Shown here: positions 1 to 8,565 of the stretch, in pieces
Layout of the letters: each line of letters begins with the position of its first letter
Numbering within the stretch: position 1 is the stretch's first letter
Assembly: GCA_041624375.1 (NCBI GenBank)
Contig: JBFJVD010000036.1
Span: forward strand, 1-16,101
DNA from: JBFJVD01 sp041624375
Lineage (GTDB): Bacteria > Chloroflexota > Anaerolineae > Anaerolineales > E44-bin32
Direction: 5' to 3'
Length of the DNA stretch: 16,101 bases
Program-made: the position numbers and the translations under genes
Notes under the pieces: model-generated
Seen by the model: the letters and a program-made list of their open reading frames with translations, nothing else
The model's database searches: none
What the model was told of the DNA's origin: nothing

Positions 1-256
1 CGACCCAGCAGCCTGTGGCGGCCGAGACGCCATCGGCGGCGCAACCATCGGTCTCGACAAATACGAGCAGGCGCTTGTCCTGGCGTGGGACCTCCAGGCT
101 CAGGGCCTCCCCTGCCGCCAGACCCATGCGGACGCCGAGTACCTGGCGCGGGCAGAGGTGTTGATGAAGGGCTGCCGAGGCTTGCAGCAGCCGGTCGAGC
201 TTCTCCGCAGTCGGCCTTAAAGCAACAACCATCGGGTGGCTTCGTGTGGGCGTCAC
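1..256 (-). CDS. FmdE-domain protein (N-terminal part, cut by the window edge)
   Basis: About 85 codons run off the left edge. The translation contains ALHQHLCPRQVLGVRMGLA (residues 29-47) and then RLLVFVETDGCAADGVSAATGC. These are the hallmark HLCP and cysteine-containing segments of the FmdE family, named after formylmethanofuran dehydrogenase subunit E; H33, C35, C72 and C83 are candidate metal ligands. Family members outside methanogens are often found near Mo/W enzymes, but their role is poorly defined. I chose GTG at 256-254 because GGAG lies 6 nt upstream and the GTG overlaps the TGA of the membrane-protein gene (GTGA), implying translational coupling. The alternative ATG at 232-230 has no ribosome binding site. 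It looks like the last visible member of the nxr operon; a maturation or metal-handling role for the molybdoenzyme is inference. The C-terminus is outside the window. Confidence 0.8.
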   Translation of the reverse strand, partial: MTPTRSHPMVVALRPTAEKLDRLLQASAALHQHLCPRQVLGVRMGLAAGEALSLEVPRQDKRLLVFVETDGCAADGVSAATGCWV

Positions 257-1257
257 CTGGGGCTCCGGGTGAATTCTGCGAGCCCCTGGCCGCCCGTGAG
301 GTCCCAGGCATGAGCCTGCGGGGCAGGGACAGCAGCAGGGTGGCCGGCCAGCGGCATGGCCAGCACCACCAGGCCGAGCGCGATCACCCCCAGAAGGACA
401 TGGGTGCTCCACTGTGGGGCCAGGCCGCCGCTGAGCAGCAGCAGCATGGGCCAGAAGGCAGGGTCGCGTCGCTTCCAGCTGACCCTCAGCGTCGTCGCCA
501 GACACCAGATGGCGATAGGGTAGAGAGGCCAAGGCAGCGACAGGGTGAAGCCGGTCGACCAGATCGACAGGATTCCGGTCATGGAGGGCTGCGCCAGGTA
601 GGCACCGAGGAACGCGAGCGCCGGGATGGCGCCCAGCAGCGCGATGGGCCGCGTGAGGCCGGCCCGGCCGTAGCTCAGCCACAGGGCGAAGCCTCCCGCC
701 AGCGCCAGGATCTCGCTCAGGCGGAAGAAGAACAGCGGCCGGATTCCACTGCCGAAGACCGGACCCTCGCCCGCAAAGAAGGCTGCTGCCGGGAAGAAGC
801 TCGCGGCGAGCAGCGAACCGAGCACGGGCAGCCAGGCGAGCGGAACGCCTCTCTTCGACGAGCCCACGAGCGCGCGCCCGATCACAACCCAGAGGCCGAT
901 CATCAGAAGATGGAGGACCAGACCGCTTTCGGCCGTGGGGGCCCGCACGATAAACACTACGCTCGCTCCGATGAGCGCAACGAAGGTCAGCGACAGCAGC
1001 CCAGCGGCGCGCCGGCGCAGGGTCCAGGCGAGCCAGCCAAGTACCATCACGGCCAGCAAGGAGGTCGCCGTAAGCGCCACCTGTGACACCGCGGTCAATC
1101 CCTGATAGGTCCAGAGTACGACCGGCGATTTGGGCATGAAGATCGCCGATCTTGTGAGGGTTCGTCCGATCAACCAATCGATAAGCGCGGCGAGGCTCAG
1201 CACCTGGATCACCCGGGCGGAGGTGGAAGCCCCAAACAGATTCGGCGCGAGCCTCAT
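253..1257 (-). CDS. Polytopic membrane protein of the nxr operon, unknown function
   Basis: A 334-residue, strongly hydrophobic protein with about nine or ten predicted transmembrane stretches, for example around residues 60-80, 90-107, 115-130, 145-165, 175-195, 205-223 and 285-305. I do not recognise a family. Its ATG overlaps the nxrC stop codon by one base (TGATG), so it is probably translated by coupling to nxrC. Histidines are few, and I see no clear b-type heme pair, Fe-S motif or quinone-site signature. Its position after the heme b subunit suggests a membrane partner that anchors the complex or passes electrons to or from quinone or another carrier, but that is only context. Transport of substrate or product is an alternative. 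It was called as a gene because it is long, hydrophobic throughout and linked by overlaps to its neighbours on both sides. Confidence 0.8.
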   Translation of the reverse strand: MRLAPNLFGASTSARVIQVLSLAALIDWLIGRTLTRSAIFMPKSPVVLWTYQGLTAVSQVALTATSLLAVMVLGWLAWTLRRRAAGLLSLTFVALIGASVVFIVRAPTAESGLVLHLLMIGLWVVIGRALVGSSKRGVPLAWLPVLGSLLAASFFPAAAFFAGEGPVFGSGIRPLFFFRLSEILALAGGFALWLSYGRAGLTRPIALLGAIPALAFLGAYLAQPSMTGILSIWSTGFTLSLPWPLYPIAIWCLATTLRVSWKRRDPAFWPMLLLLSGGLAPQWSTHVLLGVIALGLVVLAMPLAGHPAAVPAPQAHAWDLTGGQGLAEFTRSPR

Positions 1258-2306
1258 CAGCGCCCTCGCCGCCGGCTGACGATGACGGCGAGGACCGTTC
1301 CGCCAAAGGTGAGCAGCAGGAACAGGCCCACTGTTGCCAACACCGGGATGGCCACGAAGAGCAGGCCCTCATTGATCCCGGCCTGGGGCGCGGTCTGCGG
1401 GGCAGGTGCCTGCTGGCTAGGGTCGAGGGTGAGCGAGATCCATTGCGAGGTGGATTTCGTTCCGTCTCGCTCCCCGTTCGCGCCGTCCCAGGCGGCGAAG
1501 GCGATCGGGTAAACGTTCCCGGCCTGGAAGATTACATCGTCGGCTTCGGGTGAGCTGAGGTCGCGAGAAAAGACTACCCGCCAGCGTCCCTCCTCCCAGA
1601 CGCCGCGGCCGGCCACATTCTGGGAGGCGCCGGGCTGGGCGGTCAGGCTGCCGAACCCACCGGCCACCAGGTCCTCAACCGACGAGGTTCGGGCAGGATC
1701 GGCCAGCAGATTTCCTGCTGCGAGCGCCGGCAGGAAGCTGGTGTCGGTATATTCCTCTGGTCCCACAACGCCGGACTCATTGGCGGCGGCAAACGGGAAT
1801 TGATCGACGTGCATGCCCGGGTAGAGCGCTTCAAGGTCCTGAAATGCGATGAGGTCCGACTCCCAATCCGCCTTCCAGTGCCAGATGTTGACATTGCCGC
1901 CCTGCTGCCCCATGCAGAAGAACGGCTGGCCTTCGACGAGCGGAAATTGGAGCGCGACGGCGTCTCGGAAGGACTGCTGGCCCACAACCTGATCGTCCTG
2001 GCTTTCGTCCTGCCATTCCACCAGGACGGCGAGGCGCGTTCCGTTGTGCAGGGCGCGGGCGGTCAGCGATCGGACCCGCGTCTCAGGCAGGATCGGCTTG
2101 GCCACGGCCTGGGCGCTCAGCGGGACTTCGACGGGCGGCGCGCTCTGCCAGGGCTCAGCCTCGAAGTCATCGAGCGGCAGTTCGCCGGCCACAAACGGCG
2201 CCTCCAGCAGCAGCCCTTGTGAGCTCACCGTCGGGATGTTGAGGTTGGTCAGCAGAATCGCCAGGCCCAGGATGGACGCCAGGAGCAGGCGAGTGCGGAT
2301 CGACAT
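1257..2306 (-). CDS. nxrC: NxrC-like heme b subunit with C-terminal membrane anchor
   Basis: A 349-residue protein with a Sec-type signal peptide (hydrophobic residues about 6-22, likely cut near 29-30), a soluble domain and one C-terminal transmembrane helix (about 315-342) ending in RRRGR. The soluble part matches the ethylbenzene dehydrogenase gamma-subunit heme-binding family: CMGQQGGNVNIWHWKADW at 131-148 and TKSTSQWISLTL at 283-294. In that family heme b is held by Met and Lys; M132 and K284 are the best candidates, with K145 as an alternative. The subunit would take electrons from the NxrB clusters outside the cytoplasmic membrane. ATG is preceded by AGGAGA 9 nt upstream. TorD lies 12 nt upstream and the membrane-protein gene overlaps its stop. 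The tail anchor explains how an otherwise soluble complex could be tethered. Family assignment is firm; the exact physiological partner is unknown. Confidence 0.82.
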   Translation of the reverse strand: MSIRTRLLLASILGLAILLTNLNIPTVSSQGLLLEAPFVAGELPLDDFEAEPWQSAPPVEVPLSAQAVAKPILPETRVRSLTARALHNGTRLAVLVEWQDESQDDQVVGQQSFRDAVALQFPLVEGQPFFCMGQQGGNVNIWHWKADWESDLIAFQDLEALYPGMHVDQFPFAAANESGVVGPEEYTDTSFLPALAAGNLLADPARTSSVEDLVAGGFGSLTAQPGASQNVAGRGVWEEGRWRVVFSRDLSSPEADDVIFQAGNVYPIAFAAWDGANGERDGTKSTSQWISLTLDPSQQAPAPQTAPQAGINEGLLFVAIPVLATVGLFLLLTFGGTVLAVIVSRRRGR

Positions 2307-2318
2307 CGGTGTACTCTC

Positions 2319-3059
2319 CTATCCAGGCGAGGCGGTGCCCGCGGGCGGTTCCGCCAGTGCACAGCCCGCGCAGGAGAAGGGCGTCCCCTCGGGCGTGGGC
2401 TGGAGAAAGCGGACGGCCAGCGGGTTCAACTCGACAGCGAGCCTGGCTGCCTCCAGCTGAACCCATGCATCGGCCACCGAAGCGAGCCAGGCGAACAGGC
2501 TCGCCGACATTCCGCGCTGAAGCACCTGAGCCAGGATGCTCATCCAGCGGCCCAGGTGGTCGGTCAGGAACCTGGCCTGCGCCTCGCGGCAGATCGAGGC
2601 GAATTCAACTTCATGTTCCTGCCAGGCGTAGGCCTCCTTCAGATTGACGACGTGCAGGAACTCCAGCTCAGCGGCGATGTGGTCGGCGCGCTCGCGCACC
2701 CTGCCGCCCATGCGCAGCCCGAAGGCGCCATAGAAGCCCAGGATGTCGGCCATTTCCTGGCTCATCTGGAACTCGTTGGCCAGCCCGTATTCAGATTCGT
2801 AGCAGAGGGAACCGGTGACGCCGAAGGTCTGCCGGTGCTCAGCCTGCAGTGAGTCCAGATCGAACGCGGTCTCAGGCGGAACCTGGACCTCGAGCCCCGC
2901 GCGGTTGCAGAGGGTTTCGAAGAGATCCAGGTCCTCCGTCCAGTTTTCGGCTGGATAAAGGAACGCATGCGCCAAGAATCCGTAGATCTGGGCGCGCGTA
3001 ATCGCGTGGGCAAGTTCTTGCTCGGCCGGCGGTCTGGCGGTTTCTGGACGGGTGTTCAC
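2319..3059 (-). CDS. TorD/NarJ-type molybdoenzyme chaperone
   Basis: A 246-residue, helix-rich, cysteine-poor protein with TorD-family features: an N-terminal segment ending AQIYGFLAHAFLYP, YESEYG near 107-112, and the characteristic ERADHIAAELEFLHVVNLKEA, close to the family's E-P-D-H-I-x-x-E-L-E-F-M pattern. Members bind the immature catalytic subunit, protect its Tat leader and help insert the Mo cofactor before export. It starts at GTG (3059-3057) with AGGAGG 8 nt upstream, and lies 16 nt after nxrB and 12 nt before nxrC. A C-terminal CAGC pair (around 232-235) is an unusual addition that could bind metal. The chaperone family is confident; NxrA as its client is inferred from the operon and from NxrA's RR motif. 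Confidence 0.88.
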   Translation of the reverse strand: MNTRPETARPPAEQELAHAITRAQIYGFLAHAFLYPAENWTEDLDLFETLCNRAGLEVQVPPETAFDLDSLQAEHRQTFGVTGSLCYESEYGLANEFQMSQEMADILGFYGAFGLRMGGRVRERADHIAAELEFLHVVNLKEAYAWQEHEVEFASICREAQARFLTDHLGRWMSILAQVLQRGMSASLFAWLASVADAWVQLEAARLAVELNPLAVRFLQPTPEGTPFSCAGCALAEPPAGTASPG

Positions 3060-3075
3060 GCGGGAGCCTCCTGCC

Positions 3076-4335
<1,260 letters not shown>

Positions 4336-4349
4336 GGAGGGCTCCTTTA

Positions 4350-4363
4350 CCTCGGTCCCGAGG
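4350..4363 (-). repeat. GC-rich hairpin just upstream of the nxrB ribosome binding site
   Basis: CCTCGG and CCGAGG arms flank a 2-nt centre, allowing a 5-bp stem with a GGAC tetraloop in the transcript. It ends 2 nt before the AAGGAG of nxrB, within the largest gap inside the operon (4336-4392, 57 nt). There is no T-run, so it is not an intrinsic terminator. A role in mRNA processing, stability or translation of nxrB is possible but unproven. Confidence 0.45.
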
Positions 4364-4392
4364 CTCCGGCGAAGCTGTGGTCGGAAGGATCG

Positions 4393-4671
4393 CTAGGACT
4401 CATCGGCGCCTGCTGCAGGCAGATCCCAGCGTGCACAGGTGGCTCGGATCAATTCCCGGACGTAGGTTTCGCCCTTGAGGTGGTAGATGCGGTGGGTCGC
4501 CAGGAAGGCGGGGTTGACGAAGAGGCTCATCAGCCGGCGCTCTCCCCAACCCAGCCGCACATATTCCTCCACCAGGCACTCGGCCATGTGCTCAAGCTGA
4601 CCCTCCTCCCCGGGAAGCACAAACCCGGTCAGCTCCATCGGATCTTCGTGTGCGAAGGTCTCGTACGGCAT
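4393..4671 (-). CDS. Small conserved-looking protein between nxrA and nxrB, unknown function
   Basis: A 92-residue soluble protein with no signal peptide or membrane segment. It contains the acidic stretch EDPMELTGFVLPGEEGQLEH (9-28), then MAECLVEEYVRLGWGERRLMSLF and TYVRELIRATCARW; it is likely mostly helical. I do not recognise a named family. Two cysteines (C32 and C80) are far apart and form no metal motif. ATG has AGGAG 5 nt upstream and the gene begins 12 nt after the nxrA stop, so it is clearly part of the operon. Placement between the two main subunits suggests an assembly or maturation factor or a small accessory subunit; that is inference from context only. The clean ribosome binding site and tight spacing make it a real gene. 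Confidence 0.75.
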   Translation of the reverse strand: MPYETFAHEDPMELTGFVLPGEEGQLEHMAECLVEEYVRLGWGERRLMSLFVNPAFLATHRIYHLKGETYVRELIRATCARWDLPAAGADES

Positions 4672-4683
4672 GTGGCTCCTCGC

Positions 4684-7600
4684 CTATCCCCTCAGCTCGA
4701 ACCCTTCGCCGAGCAGGTAGCGCTGCATGTAGCTGTTCTCGTTGCCCGGCGTGAAGCCGCGGCGGGCAGGCGCCCAGATACCCTGGCCGCCCAGGCCGCC
4801 GGGCTCGGCCTTCACCACCCGCACCAGCGTCTCCTTGGGCACGGTGTTGAGCGCGTGGTTGTCCGCTTCCCCACCAAACATGAACTCCATGGCGGTCTTC
4901 TTCTTGTGGAAGAGGGTGTCCGTCTGGTGTATGGGCATCGACCAGTCCCGGGTGAGGGACTGCTGCGAGCCGTAGCGCAGGTTGGCCATGTAGCCCGTGC
5001 CCGCGGATCTGGCCAGCCCGTCGGGGCGCGTTTCGTGCGCCAGCACGGATTTCTCCGTGGCCATGAACGGTCCGTGCTTGAGCATCACGATGTGGTAGGG
5101 GTAGGCCGGGTTGTAGCGGACGCGGAGCATCAGCCGCGCCACCTTGTAGAAGGGATCATCGTCCGTCCAGCCCATGTAGGGCCGGTCGGCAGGGTTGGCA
5201 TCCACATACACGTAATCGCCGTCGTTAAGTCCCAGGTCGCGGGCTGCATCGGGGTGCATGTGCAGCTGGTGGTCGCCGACGCCCGGCAGGCGCTTGTCGG
5301 CCCGGTATGGGTCGCCGAAGTTGGAGTCCCAGATGATGTGCCAGTCGACTGTGCTCCAAGAGGAGTGCACCCGGTGACGGGTCTTCGGCGTCAGGCAGTA
5401 GAAGTGGTAGCCGGCTTGCCAGAGGGGATTGGTGGTCTCCTTGACCCTGGCCCAATCCATCGCCACGTTGCGAATCGTGCGTTCATCCCAGCCCATCTCG
5501 TCGAGCGGGATCCCGTAGTCGTCGGGGCGCACGAAGCGGCTGGAGGTGACGATGACATTGGGCAGGTAAGGGGTCGCCTCGGGGCCCTCCCGGTGGGTGA
5601 TCATGTTCTCCCCGTATTCGATCGCCTCCGGGATATCGCAGTAGGCGTTGAGCCGGCCGGTGTCGGTGTAGAACGGCACCGAATCCTGGATCTGCTCCCA
5701 GAACGGGATGCGGGGATAGGTTCGGAAGAGCATCAACGCCGCGCCCGGTTCCCCGTATTTGCCGGCCATGATGTCTTCGAAGCGGTAGCCACTCGTGGTC
5801 AATGACGAATCGAGCAGTCGCTGGATGTAGACCTCGGGGCGGTCCTCCAGCGCGAACTTCCAGTAGTCGAGGAAACGGCTGTCGCCCAGCTCATCGCCGA
5901 TCGCCGCCGCCACGTCCGCCAGGATGCGCACGTCGTCGTGGGTATCGAACACCGGCGGAATGCCGCCCTTCCAGATCTGGAGGAACGGGTTGGAGCACGA
6001 AGCGGTGATTTCGTAGCTTTGAAACTCGGCCCAGGAGTTGGCAGCCAGCGCAAAGTCGGCGTATTCGACGGAGGAGGTCATCTCGATTTCCACCGCGATG
6101 ATCAACTCGACGTACGGGTTGACGTTCTTGATCATGTCATAGTGGTGCTTCGCGTTGTTGAGCAGGTTGACGTTGCTGTGGAAGATGACCTTGGTCGGGC
6201 TGGGCATATGGCTCTGCCCGGTGAAGACCCGGCGCCCGTACTTCGGCGTTTCAACGATCAGCGGCCGATCGCCGTGGTTCCAGTAGGCCGGCTCTTCGTC
6301 TTTGGCATGGCCATGAGCTGGAATGTCCTTGCCAGGAGCGCCTGGATCCAGGTTCGGGGCGAAGGGGTCCTCAGCCACCCAGCCCTTGAAGCCGGGCCCG
6401 GTCTCCCGGGAGCCCTGGAAGAGGGCGGCCTTGTAGTTGCCGGCCCAGGTGTAGCAGCCGGCGCCGGGCCGGCCGAAATTCCCGGTGAGCATCAAGGGCA
6501 GGAACTGGGACCGGTTGGCCAGCGTGGCATGGAACCAGTGGTTGATGCCTTCTCCGATGTGGATGGCCACCGGGCTCAGCGTGGCGATGTCCTCGGCCAG
6601 GCGGACGATCAGCTCCTTCGGGGCATGGGTGATATCGGCCACGGTGTCCAGGTCGTAATCCCGCAGATGCTCCTGGTACATCGACCACAGCGTCATGACC
6701 TCCACCAGCGACCCATCCGTCAGGCGCACGCGGCCGGACCATGCCAGCTGGGGCTCAATGCCTCTGGCCTCCAAAGAGGCCCCCACATCTTCCCGCGTCA
6801 GCGGGGCCAGCTGCCCGGAGCGGGCGTCGCGGACGACGTAATCGCCCAGCCGGGTATATTGCTCTTCGGTGAGACCGTGCTGGCGGAAGGAGACGCCGTC
6901 GGGATCCAGACCTGGCTGGTAGCCCGCGAAGACGTCGGCGGCGTTCAGCCGCTTGAGCGTATCGAGGCGCACGAGCAGCGGGAAGTCGGTGAAGCGCGCA
7001 ACGAACTCGGGGTCGTAGCGTTCGTTGTCGATCAGCCAGCGGGTCAGGCCCAGGAAGAGGGCCGTGTCGGTTGCGGGACGGATCGGGATCCAGTAGTCGG
7101 ATTGGGTTGCCGGTGGCGAGTACTCTGGGGTGATCGTGACGATCTTGGCGCCGCGCTCCATCGATTCGATGAAGAAGTGCGACTCGGGCATCTTGTTCTC
7201 GACGAGATTCTTTCCACACTGGATGTGCAGCCGCGAATTGCGCAGGTCGTTGAAATCCTCGTCGGAGGTCTGCAGACCGGTGACGAAGGGGTGGCCGGGC
7301 GCTTGATCGCCATGCCAGGTGTAATTCGACCAGTTGCGCCCGCCGCGCGTCTCTTCGGGGGCGACCCCCCGGACGTTCTCATCAAGCAGCGCCAGCGTGT
7401 TCGAGAAGCGGTACATGCCGTACTTTCCGATGACGCCGAGCAGGCCCATCCCACCGCGGCACTTGAAGGTGCGCGTGCCGGCGCCCCCCATCTCCGCGAT
7501 CATCTCCTCCGGATACCCCTGAGAACGCAGCAGGGCGGCTCCCTCCTCGCCCGAGTAGCGCGAGGCGATGGCAATCATCCCCTGCGCGATGTAGCGGTTG

Positions 7601-8121
7601 GCGGTCTCCCACGATACGGGTAGCAGTTCGTCCAGGCCGCGTGCGTCGAAGAGGTACTTCTTGCGATTGGCGTCGTCCAGCACGGGGAAGCCGTCATCGG
7701 CCCAGGCTTTCCAGCCTTTGCGCATGAGCGGTCCCTTGAGACGGTGCGGGCCGTAGACTCGGCGGTGGAAGGTCTGGCCTTTGAGGCAGCCGCGCGGATG
7801 CCAGTGGGCGGTGGCCTTGTTGCCGTACAGGTCGCCGTACTGGTCGACGTCATAGTTGGTTTCGGAGCGCAGGATGACGCCGTTGCGGACGAAAGCGCGC
7901 ATGCGGCAGGCATGTGTGTCGTTGGGAGAGCAGACGTAGGTGAACGAGTCGTCATAGCTGTACTGGTCGCGATAGATCTTCTCCCAATCCCGATCCGGGT
8001 AGCCGGCGAGCGGGTTGTCCACATTGATCGGGTCGAAGAGTTCGAGATCGAGATCGGTGATTGCGGCGCCGATCGTGGTGCCAGAGATGCGGAGAAACTC
8101 GCGGCGTGAAAGCTTAGGCAT
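4684..8121 (-). CDS. nxrA: NxrA-like catalytic molybdopterin subunit (nitrite oxidoreductase / nitrate reductase type)
   Basis: A 1145-residue type II DMSO-reductase-family alpha subunit binding Mo-bis-MGD and one N-terminal Fe-S cluster. The leader has a twin-arginine motif, SRREFLRIS (5-13), with a short weak hydrophobic stretch, so export through Tat, perhaps uncleaved, is likely. Aligned by eye to NarG, the cluster ligands are C64-x3-D68-x3-C72-x39-C112, and D272 in YTWHGDQAPGHP matches the Mo-coordinating Asp222 of E. coli NarG. Segments such as NDTHACRMRAFVRNGV, GGRNWSNYTWHGDQAPGHPF, GEGINHWFHAT, TAWAGNYKAALFQGS-like TWAGNYKAALFQGS and GNENSYMQRYL closely match remembered Nitrospira NxrA, and the length fits that group rather than the shorter EbdA/SerA/DdhA enzymes. 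ATG has GGGAG 8 nt upstream; the start overlaps the preceding receiver-like gene by 8 nt. The direction of catalysis (nitrite oxidation or nitrate reduction) cannot be read from sequence. Confidence 0.9.
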   Translation of the reverse strand: MPKLSRREFLRISGTTIGAAITDLDLELFDPINVDNPLAGYPDRDWEKIYRDQYSYDDSFTYVCSPNDTHACRMRAFVRNGVILRSETNYDVDQYGDLYGNKATAHWHPRGCLKGQTFHRRVYGPHRLKGPLMRKGWKAWADDGFPVLDDANRKKYLFDARGLDELLPVSWETANRYIAQGMIAIASRYSGEEGAALLRSQGYPEEMIAEMGGAGTRTFKCRGGMGLLGVIGKYGMYRFSNTLALLDENVRGVAPEETRGGRNWSNYTWHGDQAPGHPFVTGLQTSDEDFNDLRNSRLHIQCGKNLVENKMPESHFFIESMERGAKIVTITPEYSPPATQSDYWIPIRPATDTALFLGLTRWLIDNERYDPEFVARFTDFPLLVRLDTLKRLNAADVFAGYQPGLDPDGVSFRQHGLTEEQYTRLGDYVVRDARSGQLAPLTREDVGASLEARGIEPQLAWSGRVRLTDGSLVEVMTLWSMYQEHLRDYDLDTVADITHAPKELIVRLAEDIATLSPVAIHIGEGINHWFHATLANRSQFLPLMLTGNFGRPGAGCYTWAGNYKAALFQGSRETGPGFKGWVAEDPFAPNLDPGAPGKDIPAHGHAKDEEPAYWNHGDRPLIVETPKYGRRVFTGQSHMPSPTKVIFHSNVNLLNNAKHHYDMIKNVNPYVELIIAVEIEMTSSVEYADFALAANSWAEFQSYEITASCSNPFLQIWKGGIPPVFDTHDDVRILADVAAAIGDELGDSRFLDYWKFALEDRPEVYIQRLLDSSLTTSGYRFEDIMAGKYGEPGAALMLFRTYPRIPFWEQIQDSVPFYTDTGRLNAYCDIPEAIEYGENMITHREGPEATPYLPNVIVTSSRFVRPDDYGIPLDEMGWDERTIRNVAMDWARVKETTNPLWQAGYHFYCLTPKTRHRVHSSWSTVDWHIIWDSNFGDPYRADKRLPGVGDHQLHMHPDAARDLGLNDGDYVYVDANPADRPYMGWTDDDPFYKVARLMLRVRYNPAYPYHIVMLKHGPFMATEKSVLAHETRPDGLARSAGTGYMANLRYGSQQSLTRDWSMPIHQTDTLFHKKKTAMEFMFGGEADNHALNTVPKETLVRVVKAEPGGLGGQGIWAPARRGFTPGNENSYMQRYLLGEGFELRG

Positions 8122-8467
8122 CAGGCTCGCTCCCTTGCGACAGGAAGGGGATGGTGGCCAGGAGGTCGGTCACGTTGGCGGCGATGCTGCGACTCGTCAC
8201 CACCTGGACGGTTTGACTGCCGGGGTCGGCATGCAGGATGATCATCCCCGGCCGGCTGCGGGTCAGCTCACCGATGAAGTCGAAGGCGGCAGGCGCCGGG
8301 CCGGCGAAGATCACCGCATCCGGGCAGAGCTGCTGAACACTGGAAATCACATCCTTTTGAGAAGCGACGATTGCAGCCAGTTCCACGTCCCTCGCGGCGG
8401 ATAGATTCACGACGAGCGACTCGGCGAACAGGGAATCTCCCACGACAAGGATCCGTCTTGAGTCCAT
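8114..8467 (-). CDS. Degenerate receiver-like protein (no phosphoacceptor Asp), first gene of the nxr operon
   Basis: A 117-residue protein beginning MDSRRILVVGDSLFAESLVV, a receiver-domain beta1-alpha1 pattern, and continuing with CPDAVIFAGPAP, where response regulators normally have PDVVLLDxxMP. The phosphoacceptor position holds Ala, the usual acidic pair is reduced to GD, and I see no conserved Lys near the C-terminal end. It is therefore likely a pseudo-receiver or a Rossmann-like protein that cannot be phosphorylated in the normal way. There is no DNA-binding domain. Its TAA stop lies inside nxrA (8-nt overlap), so it is co-translated with nxrA. No Shine-Dalgarno precedes its ATG; a small hairpin occupies that spot. 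A regulatory or protein-interaction role linked to the neighbouring two-component system is inference. Confidence 0.7.
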   Translation of the reverse strand: MDSRRILVVGDSLFAESLVVNLSAARDVELAAIVASQKDVISSVQQLCPDAVIFAGPAPAAFDFIGELTRSRPGMIILHADPGSQTVQVVTSRSIAANVTDLLATIPFLSQGSEPDA

Positions 8468-8565
8468 AGACCCAGCATAGGGTCACAGGCGATGACGGTC
8501 TATCCGTCGCGTCGGGTGCAAAGGATGAATTTGGAGGGATCTGCCCGACGAAGGGCCAAAACGAA
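8468..8565 (-). promoter_or_regulatory. Probable control region of the nxr operon
   Basis: This 98-nt gap is the only sizeable spacer between the response-regulator stop and the first nxr-operon gene. It holds two dyads: GACGG-N5-CCGTC at 8494-8508 and GACCC-N6-GGGTC at 8469-8484. The minus strand reads TATGCTGGGTCTATG into the start codon, so TATGCT (8474-8479) could be a -10 box placing the transcript start at the ATG itself (leaderless). No good -35 is visible, and I find no NarL-type TACYYMT heptamer. The 5-5-5 dyad would then be centred near -34, a plausible site for the adjacent LuxR-type regulator. Confidence 0.4.

Noticed and set aside
85..1086. Long plus-strand open frame opposite the membrane-protein gene
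   Set aside because: Its translation is low-complexity, rich in Arg/Gly/Gln, and matches no family; it is a GC-rich shadow of the minus-strand gene and crosses the FmdE boundary.
4684..8121. Identity as ethylbenzene dehydrogenase, selenate, chlorate/perchlorate or DMS dehydrogenase alpha subunit
   Set aside because: Those are shorter (roughly 900-980 residues) and lack the C-x3-D-x3-C start and several segments shared with NXR. The gamma-subunit family is common to all, so NxrC alone does not decide.
8543..8556. Short GCCC-N6-GGGC hairpin after the response regulator as a terminator
   Set aside because: The stem is only 4 bp and no T-run follows; this could arise by chance in GC-rich sequence.
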